Source: Rhodobacter viridis
Lineage (GTDB): Bacteria > Pseudomonadota > Alphaproteobacteria > Rhodobacterales > Rhodobacteraceae
Reading direction: 5' to 3'
DNA: 64,000 nucleotides
Assembly (NCBI RefSeq): GCF_003217355.1
Contig: NZ_QJTK01000002.1
Location: 62,001-126,000 of the forward strand
Within the stretch, counting starts at the first letter, position 1. The number at the start of each line of letters is the position of its first letter. Both the position numbers and the translations under genes were made by a program. Below, in pieces: positions 38,585-47,179 of the stretch. The notes under the pieces are model-generated. The model did no database searches. It saw nothing but the letters and a program-made list of their open reading frames with translations, and was not told where the DNA came from.

Positions 38585-38605
38585 AAGGGGGCCGCTGGCC
38601 CCCTT
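38585..38605. terminator. terminator between hemH and the L,D-transpeptidase gene
   Basis: AAGGGGGCC (38585-38593), loop GCT, GGCCCCCTT (38597-38605), with A-run before and CGTTTT after. It can end both converging transcripts. Confidence 0.85.
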
Positions 38606-38627
38606 CGTTTTGGCGATCGCGCCGGTC

Positions 38628-39239
38628 TCAGATCAGCACGACCTGCGTGCCGACCTGCGCCAGTTCGTAAAGCTCTTCGACATGCTGGTTAAAGAGACCG
38701 ATGCAGCCGTTCGACGACTTGCGGCCGATCTTGCGCGTGTCGTGGGTGCCGTGGATGCGGTAATATTGCCAGCTCAGATACATCGCGCGGGTGCCGAGCG
38801 GATTGTCCGGACCGGCATCGACGAAATCCGGCCAGTCGGGGTTGCGCTGCTTCATCGAGGGCGTGGGCGACCAGGTCGGGTTCTTCACCTTGCGGATGAT
38901 CTCGGTGCGGCCGCGCCGCGTCAGGTCATCCGACACCGGCACCGAGGTCGGATAGAGCTTGTAGACCGACTGATCCTCGGACCAGAAATGCAGCGCCCGC
39001 GAGATCGTGTCGACCAGGATGATGCCGTTCTTGGTGTTGCTGAAATACGGCTTCCAGTCGAGCTCGCGGAAGCTCGAGATGTTGCGCCGCATGTTGGTGT
39101 TGGCGCTTTCTTCGTGCTGCTCGAGGCCGGTATCGGGCAGGGCCTGGGCAAGCACCGCGGGTGCAGCCAGCGAAACACCGGCAAATGCGGCGGTGCCGAG
39201 GAAGGAACGGCGATCGAGCATCTTGCGCGCATCCGACAT
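38628..39239 (-). CDS. L,D-transpeptidase (YkuD/ErfK family), Tat-type signal
   Basis: A 203-residue protein with a twin-arginine signal (LDRRSFLGTAAFAGVS). The YkuD catalytic region is complete: YYRIHGTHDTRKIGRKSSNG followed by CIGL, with His and the nucleophilic Cys in the SNGC context. Such enzymes form 3-3 cross-links in peptidoglycan or attach lipoproteins to it, outside the cytoplasmic membrane. It is divergent from the CAP-domain lipoprotein gene and converges on hemH. A second L,D-transpeptidase lies 740 bases away. Confidence 0.92.
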   Translation of the reverse strand: MSDARKMLDRRSFLGTAAFAGVSLAAPAVLAQALPDTGLEQHEESANTNMRRNISSFRELDWKPYFSNTKNGIILVDTISRALHFWSEDQSVYKLYPTSVPVSDDLTRRGRTEIIRKVKNPTWSPTPSMKQRNPDWPDFVDAGPDNPLGTRAMYLSWQYYRIHGTHDTRKIGRKSSNGCIGLFNQHVEELYELAQVGTQVVLI

Positions 39240-39315
39240 GGGTGAACTCCGTAGGGCGGGAAACTATTCAGGGCGCTTCCATAATGCCGCTGCGCTGCAT
39301 GTGCAAATCAAACCG

Positions 39316-39330
39316 ACGTCATTGTGACGT
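39316..39330. promoter_or_regulatory. palindrome ACGTCA-TTG-TGACGT between two divergent envelope genes
   Basis: A perfect 6-bp inverted repeat with a 3-base spacer lies in the 162-base gap between the L,D-transpeptidase and the CAP-domain lipoprotein. Its size and place suit an operator for a dimeric regulator, but no known binding site is recognised. Confidence 0.35.
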
Positions 39331-39401
39331 TTCACGCAACTGTGGGTTTGCGCCGCAGAGCGGAGCAGTGTAAGGGACCGCTCAAACCCCGGGGGAATAC
39401 C

Positions 39402-39911
39402 ATGATCCGCGCAACCGCCCTGCTCATTGCGGCAAGTCTTGCTCTTTTCGGCTGCACCACGTCCGGCGAACAGATCGGGCCGGATGGCAAGCCGCTGCCG
39501 AAAATGTACCGTATCTCCAAGGGGGACGCGAAAGAGATCCCGGTGCGCGTGCTCGAGGCCGTCAACACGCTGCGCTCTGCCCGCGGCACCGCCCCCTTGG
39601 CGCTGAACCCCTCGCTGAATTCCGCGGCCGAGCGTCACTCGCGCGACATGGCCGACCAGAACCGGCCGTGGCACTGGGGCTCGGACGGGTCTTCGCCGAT
39701 CCAGCGCGTGCAGCGCGCGGGCTTCATGGGCCAGTTCCTGGGCGAGAACATCTCCGAGACCTACGAGACCGAGACCGAGACGCTGTCCGCCTGGATGGCG
39801 CTGGCCGACACGCGCGACGTGATCCTGAACCCGGCGGCGACGCAGATGGGCTTTTCCTGGTATCAGGAACCCTCGGGCAAGATCTGGTGGACGATGGTCA
39901 CCGGCCAGTAA
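39402..39911 (+). CDS. CAP/SCP-domain lipoprotein
   Basis: A 169-residue lipoprotein: signal peptide with lipobox LALFGC (Cys about residue 19). The CAP (cysteine-rich secretory, PR-1) domain follows: VLEAVNTLRSARGTAPLALN, then AERHSRDMADQNRPWHWGSDG with the conserved His, GENISETYETETE, and a final GFSWYQEPSGKIWWTMVTG. Bacterial CAP proteins occur in the envelope and their activity is not well defined. The ATG at 39402 is used; an in-frame start 78 bases upstream would spoil the signal. It is followed by a terminator. Confidence 0.9.
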   Translation: MIRATALLIAASLALFGCTTSGEQIGPDGKPLPKMYRISKGDAKEIPVRVLEAVNTLRSARGTAPLALNPSLNSAAERHSRDMADQNRPWHWGSDGSSPIQRVQRAGFMGQFLGENISETYETETETLSAWMALADTRDVILNPAATQMGFSWYQEPSGKIWWTMVTGQ

Positions 39912-39932
39912 CTCCGGCACCGCCCGATACGA

Positions 39933-39956
39933 AAAAGGCCCCCGCGGGGGCCTTTT
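39933..39956. terminator. terminator after the CAP-domain lipoprotein gene
   Basis: AAAAGGCCCC, CGCG loop, GGGGCCTTTT: a 10-bp stem that can also serve the convergent L,D-transpeptidase gene. Confidence 0.9.
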
Positions 39957-39976
39957 GCATGTCCGGGTCACCCGGA

Positions 39977-40480
39977 TCAGGGGAAGATGAAGATCGGCGT
40001 GCCATTCGGCACCATCGAGAAGATCTGCTCGATCTCGGCGTCCTTCACGGCGATGCAACCCGCCGTCCAGTCGCCGCGGGTGCCGCGATACCGGCGCCCC
40101 TGGCCGTGGATCATGATGTCGCCGCCGGGCTTGCGGCCGTGCGCCTCGGCAAAGGCCACGTCTTCGGCGTTCGGATAGGACACCCGCAGCGACAGGTGAT
40201 AGGCCGAATTCGGATTGTGCATCGAGATGTAGTAAAGCCCCTCGGGCGTCTTGCCGTCGCCCTCGAAGTGCTTCTTGCCGACCGGATTGCCGCCGAGCGC
40301 GATCTTGTATTTCGCGACGATCTCCTCGCCCGAGAACAGGAACATCTTGCGCTTGCGCTTGAAGACCTGGATCTGCGTGACGGGCGGGCCGGAGTAATGC
40401 CGGAATTTCGCGGAATCGCCGCCGCAAGCGGCCAGAAGAGTGAGGCTCGAAAGCCCCAGAAGAAGCGTGCGACGGTTCAT
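39977..40480 (-). CDS. L,D-transpeptidase lipoprotein
   Basis: A 167-residue protein. The signal MNRRTLLLGLSSLTLLAACGG carries a lipobox (LAAC) and also an RR pair. The catalytic region is IMIHGQGRRYRGTRGDWTAG followed by CIAV, the YkuD His and TAGC nucleophile. It should act on peptidoglycan from the outer-membrane or inner-membrane face. It converges with the CAP-domain lipoprotein gene; together with the Tat-type enzyme at 38628 it makes a small envelope cluster. Confidence 0.9.
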   Translation of the reverse strand: MNRRTLLLGLSSLTLLAACGGDSAKFRHYSGPPVTQIQVFKRKRKMFLFSGEEIVAKYKIALGGNPVGKKHFEGDGKTPEGLYYISMHNPNSAYHLSLRVSYPNAEDVAFAEAHGRKPGGDIMIHGQGRRYRGTRGDWTAGCIAVKDAEIEQIFSMVPNGTPIFIFP

Positions 40481-40562
40481 GACGTGCCTGTGTGCTGCCG
40501 GTATCGTGTTGGTATTATGGTTGCGCCCAGCTTAGCAGAAAGATCGGCCGGGCGCGATGGCC

Positions 40563-41786
40563 TTACGTCCGCCGAAAGCGTGCCGCAAGCTCGATATGCG
40601 CGGAATAGCGGAACTGATCGACCACGATTGCGTGGGTCAGTTCAAAGCCCGCCTGCACCAGCCGCTCGGCATCGCGGGCAAAGGTCACCGGGTTACAGGA
40701 GACATAGGTCAGGTTGCGCAGCTTTGACGCCGCAATCTCGGCCACCTGCGCCTCGGCCCCGGCCCGCGGCGGGTCGATCACCACGGCGTCGAAGCGGTCA
40801 ATCTCGTCGGGCAGAAGCGGGCGGCGGAACAGATCGCGGGCCTCATGGGTGAGCCGCTTCAGCCCCTGCGCAGTGCGCCAGCCCTTGTCGAGCGCCATCA
40901 GCATCGCCGCTTCGCTTTCGACGGCATGAACCTCGGCCGTGGCGGCGAGCGGCAGGGCAAAGGTGCCGCAACCGGCGAAGAGATCAGCGACCTTCGCCGC
41001 GCCTTCGGTGGCCTTGCGCACGAAATCGACCAGGGCGGCCTCGCCCGCGGCGGTGGCCTGCAGGAAGGCCCCGGGCGGCGGGTTGACCCGCGCCGCGCCA
41101 AAGCTTTGCAGCGCCGGACGGCGGGCGGCGACCGTGTCGGCATCCCAGCTGAGGCGGGCGAAATCATGCCGTTCGGCCAGCCCCGCGAGGGTCTGAAACA
41201 GCGCGGGGTCCATCTCCTTGCCGCCCTTGGCCGCGATTTCCAGCCCGGCTTCCGAGAGCGTGACCGCAAAGGAGATCTCGCCCTTGCGCGAGGAACCCGC
41301 CGCGGTCATCTCGTGCAGCGCGGGCAGAACGGCAAGCAATTCCGGCCGCAGGATCCGGCAGTTCGGCACCTCGACCACCGTATCCGAGGCGCGAGCATGA
41401 AAGCCGACCAGCGTGCCCTTTTTCGTGCGCCGCCCGGAAAAGGTGGCGCGACGACGCGAAAACTCGGGCGAGGTTTCGACGCGGTCGATCTTGACCGCAA
41501 TGCCGCGCCCGGCGAGCGCGGTTTCCACCACCTGCGCCTTCCAGCCCGCCACGAAACTGTCCGAGGCATGTTGAAGCAGACAGCCCCCGCAGGCGCGATA
41601 CTGCGGACAGGGCGCCTTGATCCGCTCGGGCGAGGGGGTGACGATCGACGGCGCCGCAATGCGCCCGTTTTCGACCGTGCCCTCGACCACCTCGCCCGGC
41701 AGCGCCATCGCCACATGCACGGTGCCTTCGGGCCCGTGGGCGACGCCATCGGCAAGCAGGGAGAGACGGTCGATGGTGAATGACAT
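40563..41786 (-). CDS. 23S rRNA (uracil-5-)-methyltransferase, RumA/TrmA family
   Basis: A 407-residue RNA m5U methyltransferase. A [4Fe-4S] cluster is suggested by CPQYRACGGC plus a further cysteine downstream (VPNCRIL). The SAM site is VADLFAGCGTFALPL, the catalytic base/nucleophile region is VVIDPPRAGAEAQ and YVSCNPVTFARD with the catalytic Cys. The N-terminal TRAM domain is short. Which uridine it modifies cannot be told. The ATG at 41786 (MSFTIDRL) is chosen over an upstream start that lacks family likeness. Confidence 0.9.
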   Translation of the reverse strand: MSFTIDRLSLLADGVAHGPEGTVHVAMALPGEVVEGTVENGRIAAPSIVTPSPERIKAPCPQYRACGGCLLQHASDSFVAGWKAQVVETALAGRGIAVKIDRVETSPEFSRRRATFSGRRTKKGTLVGFHARASDTVVEVPNCRILRPELLAVLPALHEMTAAGSSRKGEISFAVTLSEAGLEIAAKGGKEMDPALFQTLAGLAERHDFARLSWDADTVAARRPALQSFGAARVNPPPGAFLQATAAGEAALVDFVRKATEGAAKVADLFAGCGTFALPLAATAEVHAVESEAAMLMALDKGWRTAQGLKRLTHEARDLFRRPLLPDEIDRFDAVVIDPPRAGAEAQVAEIAASKLRNLTYVSCNPVTFARDAERLVQAGFELTHAIVVDQFRYSAHIELAARFRRT

Positions 41787-41836
41787 GGGCGGGCTCCTTT
41801 GCGCCCGCTTAGCCGATGGGGCCGCGCCCGCCAAGC

Positions 41837-43684
41837 CTATTGCGCGGCTTCGATGCCGAGCATCTCCTCGGCCTCTTCCTCGTCGGTGCCCAGGAAGCCC
41901 CCCGACTGCCGGTTCCAGTAGCGCGCATAAAGCCCGTTCTGCGCCAAGAGTTCGGCATGGCTGCCTTCCTCGACGATGCGCCCCTGATCCAGCACGACGA
42001 TCCGGTCCATTTCCGCGATGGTGGAAAGCCGGTGCGCGATGGCCAGAACCGTCTTGCCCTCCATCACCCGGCGAAGCGCCTTCTGGATCGCGGCCTCCAC
42101 CTCGCTGTCCAGCGCCGAGGTGGCCTCGTCCAGCACCAGAATGGGGGCGTTCTTCAGGAAGGCCCGAGCCAAGGCGATGCGCTGCCGTTGCCCGCCGGAA
42201 AGCTTCACCCCGCGCTCGCCCAGCGCCGCATCATAGCCGGTCTTGCCGGTGTGATCGACCAGCCCAAGGATGAACTCATGCGCCTCGGCGGCCTGCGCCG
42301 CGGCAATCATCTCGGCATCGCTCGCGTCGGGGCGACCATAAAGAATGTTCTCCCGCGCCGAGCGGTTGAACATCGCGGTTTCCTGCGTGACCATCCCGAT
42401 GTTGCGGCGCAGGCTTTCCTGCGTGACTTCGCGCAGGTCGACGCCATCGATCGTCACCGCGCCTTTTTCGGTGTCATAGAGCCTGAGCAACAGCGAGACG
42501 AGCGTCGATTTCCCCGCCCCGGAGGCGCCGACAATACCGATGCGTTCGCCCGGCTTGATCGCCAGATCCACCCCGTCGATACCGCCCTTTTCGCGGCCAT
42601 AGGCAAAGCTGACGGCCTCGAACCGGACCTCGCCCTTGACCCGGCCCAGCACCTGCGCGCCCGGCGCGTCGGTGATCGCATGGGCGGGTGTGAGGGTGCG
42701 CATGCCATCCTCGACCTCGCCGACGTTCGACCAGAGCGCCATCAGCGATTGCGACACCCAGCCCGACATCTGCGCGATCCGCATCGCGACGGCGCCCGCG
42801 GCGGCGATGTCGCCCGGCGTCGCGGCGCCCTTGCGCCACATCAGCATCGCGCCGCCCACGAGCAGGATCGGCAACAGGCCCGAAAAGGTGATCTGGCTCA
42901 GCCGATACCAGGTGGTGGTGACGCCGAAGCGCTTGGTGGCGGTGCGGAACCCCTCCATCGCGCCCAAGGCCACACGGTCTTCGTGATCGGCATGGGCGAA
43001 GAGCTTCACCGTCTTGATGTTGGTGATCGTGTCGACGACCTGCCCCGTCACCATCGCGCGGGCCGAGGCGCGGGCCTTCGACCGCCCCCGGACATGGGGC
43101 AGGAAGGCGCGGATCAAAGCCAAGTAGAACACCAGCCACAGCGCCAGCGACAGCGCGCCCCAGCCGTCGATCCCGGCCAGAAGCACCACCGAGCCGATGA
43201 TCGAGGCGAGCGCGAAGAAGACCGTGCCGATGATTTCGGACACCACATCGGTCACCGCGCGGGCGGTCTGCATCTGCTTTTGCGCGATACGGCCGGCGAA
43301 ATCATTGTCGAAGAAGGTGACCGAATGGCCCATCGTCCAGCGATGCAGCCGCGACAGGACCTGCGGCATGACATTGGGCGCCACCAGCATGTTCGTCGTC
43401 CAGGTGGAGAGGCCAAAGGCCCCCGGCCGGATCACCAGATAGAAGACGACAAAGGCGAAGAGCAGCCACAGATGCTGCCCCGCATAGGTCGCCGGATCGG
43501 CGCTGACGACGCTGTCGATGACCAGCCCCAGAAGCCAGGCGGCCCCCACCTCCATCGAGCCTGCCAGCGACGAGGCAAGGGCGGCAATCCAGACAGCGGG
43601 CCAGGCGCCCTTCAGGCACCAGCGCAGAAACGGGGTCAGTCGCGAGGGGGGCGGTCCCTCGGCAGGCAGGAAGGCGTCAATCAT
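41837..43684 (-). CDS. ABC exporter, fused membrane and ATPase domains (MsbA/MDR-like)
   Basis: A 615-residue half-transporter. About six membrane helices span residues 30-330, followed by the nucleotide-binding domain with GASGAGKSTLVSL (Walker A), LSGGQRQRIALARAFL (signature) and ILVLDEATSALD (Walker B), ending with the His switch IAHRL. It should work as a homodimer or with a partner to export a lipophilic substrate. The substrate is not predictable; there is no partner gene next to it. The ATG at 43684 is preferred. Confidence 0.93.
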   Translation of the reverse strand: MIDAFLPAEGPPPSRLTPFLRWCLKGAWPAVWIAALASSLAGSMEVGAAWLLGLVIDSVVSADPATYAGQHLWLLFAFVVFYLVIRPGAFGLSTWTTNMLVAPNVMPQVLSRLHRWTMGHSVTFFDNDFAGRIAQKQMQTARAVTDVVSEIIGTVFFALASIIGSVVLLAGIDGWGALSLALWLVFYLALIRAFLPHVRGRSKARASARAMVTGQVVDTITNIKTVKLFAHADHEDRVALGAMEGFRTATKRFGVTTTWYRLSQITFSGLLPILLVGGAMLMWRKGAATPGDIAAAGAVAMRIAQMSGWVSQSLMALWSNVGEVEDGMRTLTPAHAITDAPGAQVLGRVKGEVRFEAVSFAYGREKGGIDGVDLAIKPGERIGIVGASGAGKSTLVSLLLRLYDTEKGAVTIDGVDLREVTQESLRRNIGMVTQETAMFNRSARENILYGRPDASDAEMIAAAQAAEAHEFILGLVDHTGKTGYDAALGERGVKLSGGQRQRIALARAFLKNAPILVLDEATSALDSEVEAAIQKALRRVMEGKTVLAIAHRLSTIAEMDRIVVLDQGRIVEEGSHAELLAQNGLYARYWNRQSGGFLGTDEEEAEEMLGIEAAQ

Positions 43685-43734
43685 CGGAGGTCCTTTCGCC
43701 CTCAAATATAGCGGGCGACGGCGAAAGGGAAAGC

Positions 43735-44889
43735 TCAGCCGTCCTCGGCAAGCAGCGCCTCACGCGAAAGCGAGAAGCCCGAGGCGATCCAGCGCGCCTC
43801 CAGTTCTTTCAGCTTCGCACCAAGGGCCGGGCCCTGATAAGTGGCCATCAGGTCGGACGCGGTGACCGGGAAGCGCTGCGCGGCGCCGAATGCGACCCTG
43901 TTCAGGCTCAATTCGGGGATGTCCTGCCCCAGAGAGGCGCCGCGGATCAAAAGCGCATCGCGGGCGATCTCGGCCCCGTAACGATAGCCAAGTTCAGCGT
44001 CGGACCCCGGATCGGCCAAAGCGTCCCGCAAGCGTTCGAGCCGCCTTGCCTCGGCTTTCGACAGGCGCAGCTGCGACGCCACATCGGCACCGCCCAGAAC
44101 CGCCAGACGGCGGATCGGATCGGGCGGAAGATCCCCGTCCAGATGCACGAGCGGCGCCAGAAACTGCGCCTCGGCCCCCGGCAGGACCTGCATGAGCACA
44201 CCGCTCGCCTGCATCGCGCAGACGGCGGGCGCGGGATCGGGGGCAGCGAGAAGCTTGCGCATCTCATGGCCGATGCGTTCGCGCGAAAGCGTCTCTATTC
44301 CAGCAGAAAACGCGGCGCAGGCAGCCAGACCTTCGGCATCCATCCCCTGTTCGGGATCGCCGTACCAGGCGGTAAAACGGAAGAAACGCAGGATGCGCAG
44401 GTAATCCTCGGTGATGCGCTGCGCCGGGTCGCCGACAAAGCGCAGCCTTCGCGCCGCCAGATCGGCCAGCCCCTCACCCAGCGGGTCAAGGACCGTGCCA
44501 TCGGCCGTCGCGTAAAGCGCGTTCATGGTGAAATCGCGCCGCGCGGCGTCGTCGTGGATATCGGTCGAAAAGGCGACCGTCGCATGACGGCCGAAGGTCT
44601 CGACATCGCGGCGGAAGGTGGTGACCTCGTGGCCGACATGATCGGCAACGACGGTCACCGTGCCATGATCGATGCCCGTCGGCACCGGCTTCAGCCCGGC
44701 GGCTTTCGCCAGTTCGATCACCCGCTCGGGCGGGGCATCGGTGGCGATGTCGATATCGGCAACAGGCTGAAACAGAGCCGCATTGCGCACGCAGCCGCCG
44801 ACCAGCAGCGCCTGATACCCGCCGCCCGCGAGCATCGCCAGGACCTTCTGCACATGGCCCGCCGAAAGCCAGTCGCCCGCGATCTTCAT
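43735..44889 (-). CDS. CCA tRNA nucleotidyltransferase / polyA polymerase family
   Basis: A 384-residue class II nucleotidyltransferase. The catalytic head is at the start: LLVGGCVRNAALFQPVADID with the paired Asp residues, then RRDFTMNALYATADG and the RFVGDPAQRITEDYLRILRF motif. It adds or repairs the 3' CCA of tRNA. The head is followed by a helical body. The ATG at 44889 overlaps the stop of the upstream Nudix gene (ATGA), so they form a pair. Confidence 0.92.
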   Translation of the reverse strand: MKIAGDWLSAGHVQKVLAMLAGGGYQALLVGGCVRNAALFQPVADIDIATDAPPERVIELAKAAGLKPVPTGIDHGTVTVVADHVGHEVTTFRRDVETFGRHATVAFSTDIHDDAARRDFTMNALYATADGTVLDPLGEGLADLAARRLRFVGDPAQRITEDYLRILRFFRFTAWYGDPEQGMDAEGLAACAAFSAGIETLSRERIGHEMRKLLAAPDPAPAVCAMQASGVLMQVLPGAEAQFLAPLVHLDGDLPPDPIRRLAVLGGADVASQLRLSKAEARRLERLRDALADPGSDAELGYRYGAEIARDALLIRGASLGQDIPELSLNRVAFGAAQRFPVTASDLMATYQGPALGAKLKELEARWIASGFSLSREALLAEDG

Positions 44890-45479
44890 CGGCCCATCCG
44901 GTCGCACAGCGCCCGCAGCATCCGCGCGGTGGCGCCCCAGATGTAATAGGGGCCGAAGGGCGCAACATAGTAGTGTCGCATCCGGCCGCGCCAGCGGCGG
45001 CTTTCGACCCGGAACCGGCGTGACGCAAGATGCGCGAAGGGCACGGTGAAGACCTCGTCCACTTCGGAGGGGTCGGGGCGTGGGGTGAAGGGCGCGACGA
45101 GCCGCGCCAGAACCGGGGTGACCAGAAAGCCGGTCACGGTTTCATGCGGCTCGAGAACACCCAGAATTTCGACGTTTTCCCGCGGCAGGCCGATTTCTTC
45201 TTCCGCCTCGCGCAGCGCCGCAGCGACCGGGCCATCATCGGCGGGATCGACCTTGCCGCCCGGAAAGGCGATCTGCCCCGGATGGTGGCGCAGATGCGAG
45301 GCGCGCTTGGTCAAATACAGCTGCAACCCCGCGGGCGTCTCCTCGAAGACGATCAGAACGCCCGCGGGCCGCAGCACGCGCCCCGCGGGCAAGTCTGTTT
45401 CCGGGTTCAGGTCATAATCCGACGAGGGCCGCCCCGGCCGCGCCAAAGCGGCAAGAAGGGGCGTGAAACCCTCAGCCAT
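44886..45479 (-). CDS. CoA pyrophosphatase-type Nudix hydrolase
   Basis: A 197-residue protein. RASHLRHHPGQIAFPGG upstream of the Nudix box and AALREAEEEIGL within it are the UPF0035/CoA-diphosphatase signatures (NudL, PCD1 type). It is likely to split CoA or related dinucleotides and to work on the oxidised forms. The start at 45479 lies 8 bases inside the end of hslO, so hslO, this gene and the CCA enzyme gene are tightly packed and probably co-transcribed. Confidence 0.87.
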   Translation of the reverse strand: MAEGFTPLLAALARPGRPSSDYDLNPETDLPAGRVLRPAGVLIVFEETPAGLQLYLTKRASHLRHHPGQIAFPGGKVDPADDGPVAAALREAEEEIGLPRENVEILGVLEPHETVTGFLVTPVLARLVAPFTPRPDPSEVDEVFTVPFAHLASRRFRVESRRWRGRMRHYYVAPFGPYYIWGATARMLRALCDRMGR

Positions 45480-46485
45480 CCGCGGCTTCTTTCGGACTGC
45501 CATCGGCGTTCTTCTGCGCTTCGAAGCCCAGCGTCAGCGGGTCGAAGACGTAATGGGCGCCACAGAACTGGCAATCGGCGGTCACGGTGTTGTCCGCCGT
45601 CGTCATGTGCCGGATGTCGCGCGCCGAATAGATCGAGAGGCTGGTGCGGACCCGATCTTCCGAACAGGTGCAGCCGAACCGCACCGGCGTCGGATCATAG
45701 ACCCGCGGCACTTCCTCGTTGAAGAGCCGCACCAGCAGGTTCGTCAGCCCGACCGACGGGCCGATCAGCTCCATCGTCTCGACCGTGTCGAGCAGCACAT
45801 TGGCGCGGGTCCAGTTCTCGTCCTCGGCCCCGGCCAGAATGTCGGCGTGGCGCAGCAGCCCGCCCTCGCCCGAGCCTTCGCGGGCAGCGATGGGCGAGGA
45901 CGGCATCATCTGCAGCATCACCCCGCCGGCCCGCCAGCGCTCGGCCTGACCCGCCTCGGTCGAGCGGCCATAGGCGAGCTGGAACCGCGTCGGCAGCTGT
46001 TCGGACTGGGCAAAATAGGTTTCGGCACAGGCCGAAAGCGAGCCACCGGCGAGCGGCGTCATGGCTTGATAGGGCAGCATGCCTTCGCCCTGGTCGATCA
46101 GCACGGCCAGATACCCTTCGCCAATCTGGCTGAAGGCATCGGCGCTTTCATCGAGCCGCTCCGGATCGAAACTCGCCCAGGCGCGGATGCGGCCGGAGGC
46201 ACCTTCTTCGGTGGGCGCGTAATAGTCGGTGGCCAGGATGCGGATCGGCCCCTTGCCGCGGACCTGCAGCGAGAGCTTCCAGCGCAGCTTCATCGTCTGC
46301 CCGATCAGCGCCGTCAGCAGGGCAATTTCCGCCACCAGCCCCTCGACGATGGCCGGATAGTCGTGCTGGCGCAGCACGTCTTCCAGCACGCCATCAAGGC
46401 GGGCGATGCGGCCGCGCACATCCGAGCGGTCGAGTTGGAACGGCAGGACGGTATCGTCCCATGCGATTTGCGAAAGCGGTGTCAT
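45472..46485 (-). CDS. hslO: redox-regulated chaperone Hsp33
   Basis: A 337-residue Hsp33, inactive under reducing conditions when zinc is bound and activated by oxidation to hold unfolded proteins. The zinc cysteines are Cys272 and Cys274 (FGCTCSED) and Cys305 and Cys308 (DCQFCGAHYVFD), the expected C-x-C and C-x2-C spacing. The ATG at 46485 (MTPLSQIAWDD) is chosen: the frame is open much further upstream but there the sequence is the other strand of a Nudix gene. It is divergent from the Nudix gene at 46579. Confidence 0.95.
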   Translation of the reverse strand: MTPLSQIAWDDTVLPFQLDRSDVRGRIARLDGVLEDVLRQHDYPAIVEGLVAEIALLTALIGQTMKLRWKLSLQVRGKGPIRILATDYYAPTEEGASGRIRAWASFDPERLDESADAFSQIGEGYLAVLIDQGEGMLPYQAMTPLAGGSLSACAETYFAQSEQLPTRFQLAYGRSTEAGQAERWRAGGVMLQMMPSSPIAAREGSGEGGLLRHADILAGAEDENWTRANVLLDTVETMELIGPSVGLTNLLVRLFNEEVPRVYDPTPVRFGCTCSEDRVRTSLSIYSARDIRHMTTADNTVTADCQFCGAHYVFDPLTLGFEAQKNADGSPKEAADG

Positions 46486-46578
46486 CTGGTTCCCGGGGGT
46501 TTTCGAGCAGCCCTTGGGCTGGCATACCGTGCCTATATAGGCGGGGCAACCGGTTCCCCCAACAGAGGATGTGCGAAA

Positions 46579-47022
46579 ATGCGGCGGTTTGGCGAACGGG
46601 TGGTCTCGGGGCAGCGCTACAGGCAGCGGCCGGGGGCCTATGCGGTGCTGGTGCAGGGCAACAGGTTCCTGCTGACGCATCAGGCCGAGCCGAAGCCCGA
46701 GTTCCAGCTGCCCGGCGGTGGCATCGACCCCGGCGAAGGGCCGCTGACCGCCCTGAACCGCGAGGTTTACGAGGAGACCGGCTGGTCGATCACCGGGCAT
46801 CGGCGGTTGGGGGCCTATCGGCGCTTCACCTATATGCCGGAATACAATATTTGGGCCGAAAAGATCTGCCACGTCTATATTGCGCGTCCGGCGCTGCGAT
46901 TGGGGCCGCCGACCGAAGCCGGACATGTCGCGCATTGGATGTCCGGAGGCGAGGCTCTGGCCGCGCTCGCCAACTCCGGCGACAGGCACTTCCTCGCCAA
47001 AGTCCTACAAAATATAGGTTAA
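46579..47022 (+). CDS. Nudix hydrolase
   Basis: A 147-residue Nudix protein. The box reads GGGIDPGEGPLTALNREVYE then ETGW. The N-terminus (RRPGAY-like AVLVQGNRFLLTHQ) and the C-terminal HVYIARPALRLGPPTEAGHVAHW fit a small MutT-type enzyme; substrate unknown. AGAGGA lies close to the ATG. It is divergent from hslO by 93 bases and ends 157 bases before the large adhesin gene. Confidence 0.82.
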   Translation: MRRFGERVVSGQRYRQRPGAYAVLVQGNRFLLTHQAEPKPEFQLPGGGIDPGEGPLTALNREVYEETGWSITGHRRLGAYRRFTYMPEYNIWAEKICHVYIARPALRLGPPTEAGHVAHWMSGGEALAALANSGDRHFLAKVLQNIG

Positions 47023-47064
47023 TTGGCGTGCGCGCCCTGCATCACTTGGTCGCCTCAACTCCCA

Positions 47065-47089
47065 ATTGTTTCCGCGTTAATAATTATTA
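47065..47089 (+). promoter_or_regulatory. AT-rich control region of the adhesin gene
   Basis: ATTGTTTCCG (47065-47074) is followed by CGT and the 12-base palindrome TAATAATTATTA (47078-47089), an unusual AT-rich island in this GC-rich sequence, about 100 bases before the adhesin start. The first 10 bases also occur upstream of the RTX propeller gene at 58246-58255. It is a candidate regulator site. Confidence 0.4.
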
Positions 47090-47179
47090 CTAGCCTTTGT
47101 GCCCAATTTGGGGTATTCGGCCTTCAAGAGTTGTCAGCCGGTCGCAAGAGCCGGGCCATGTTCGAGGCGGAGCAGTATA

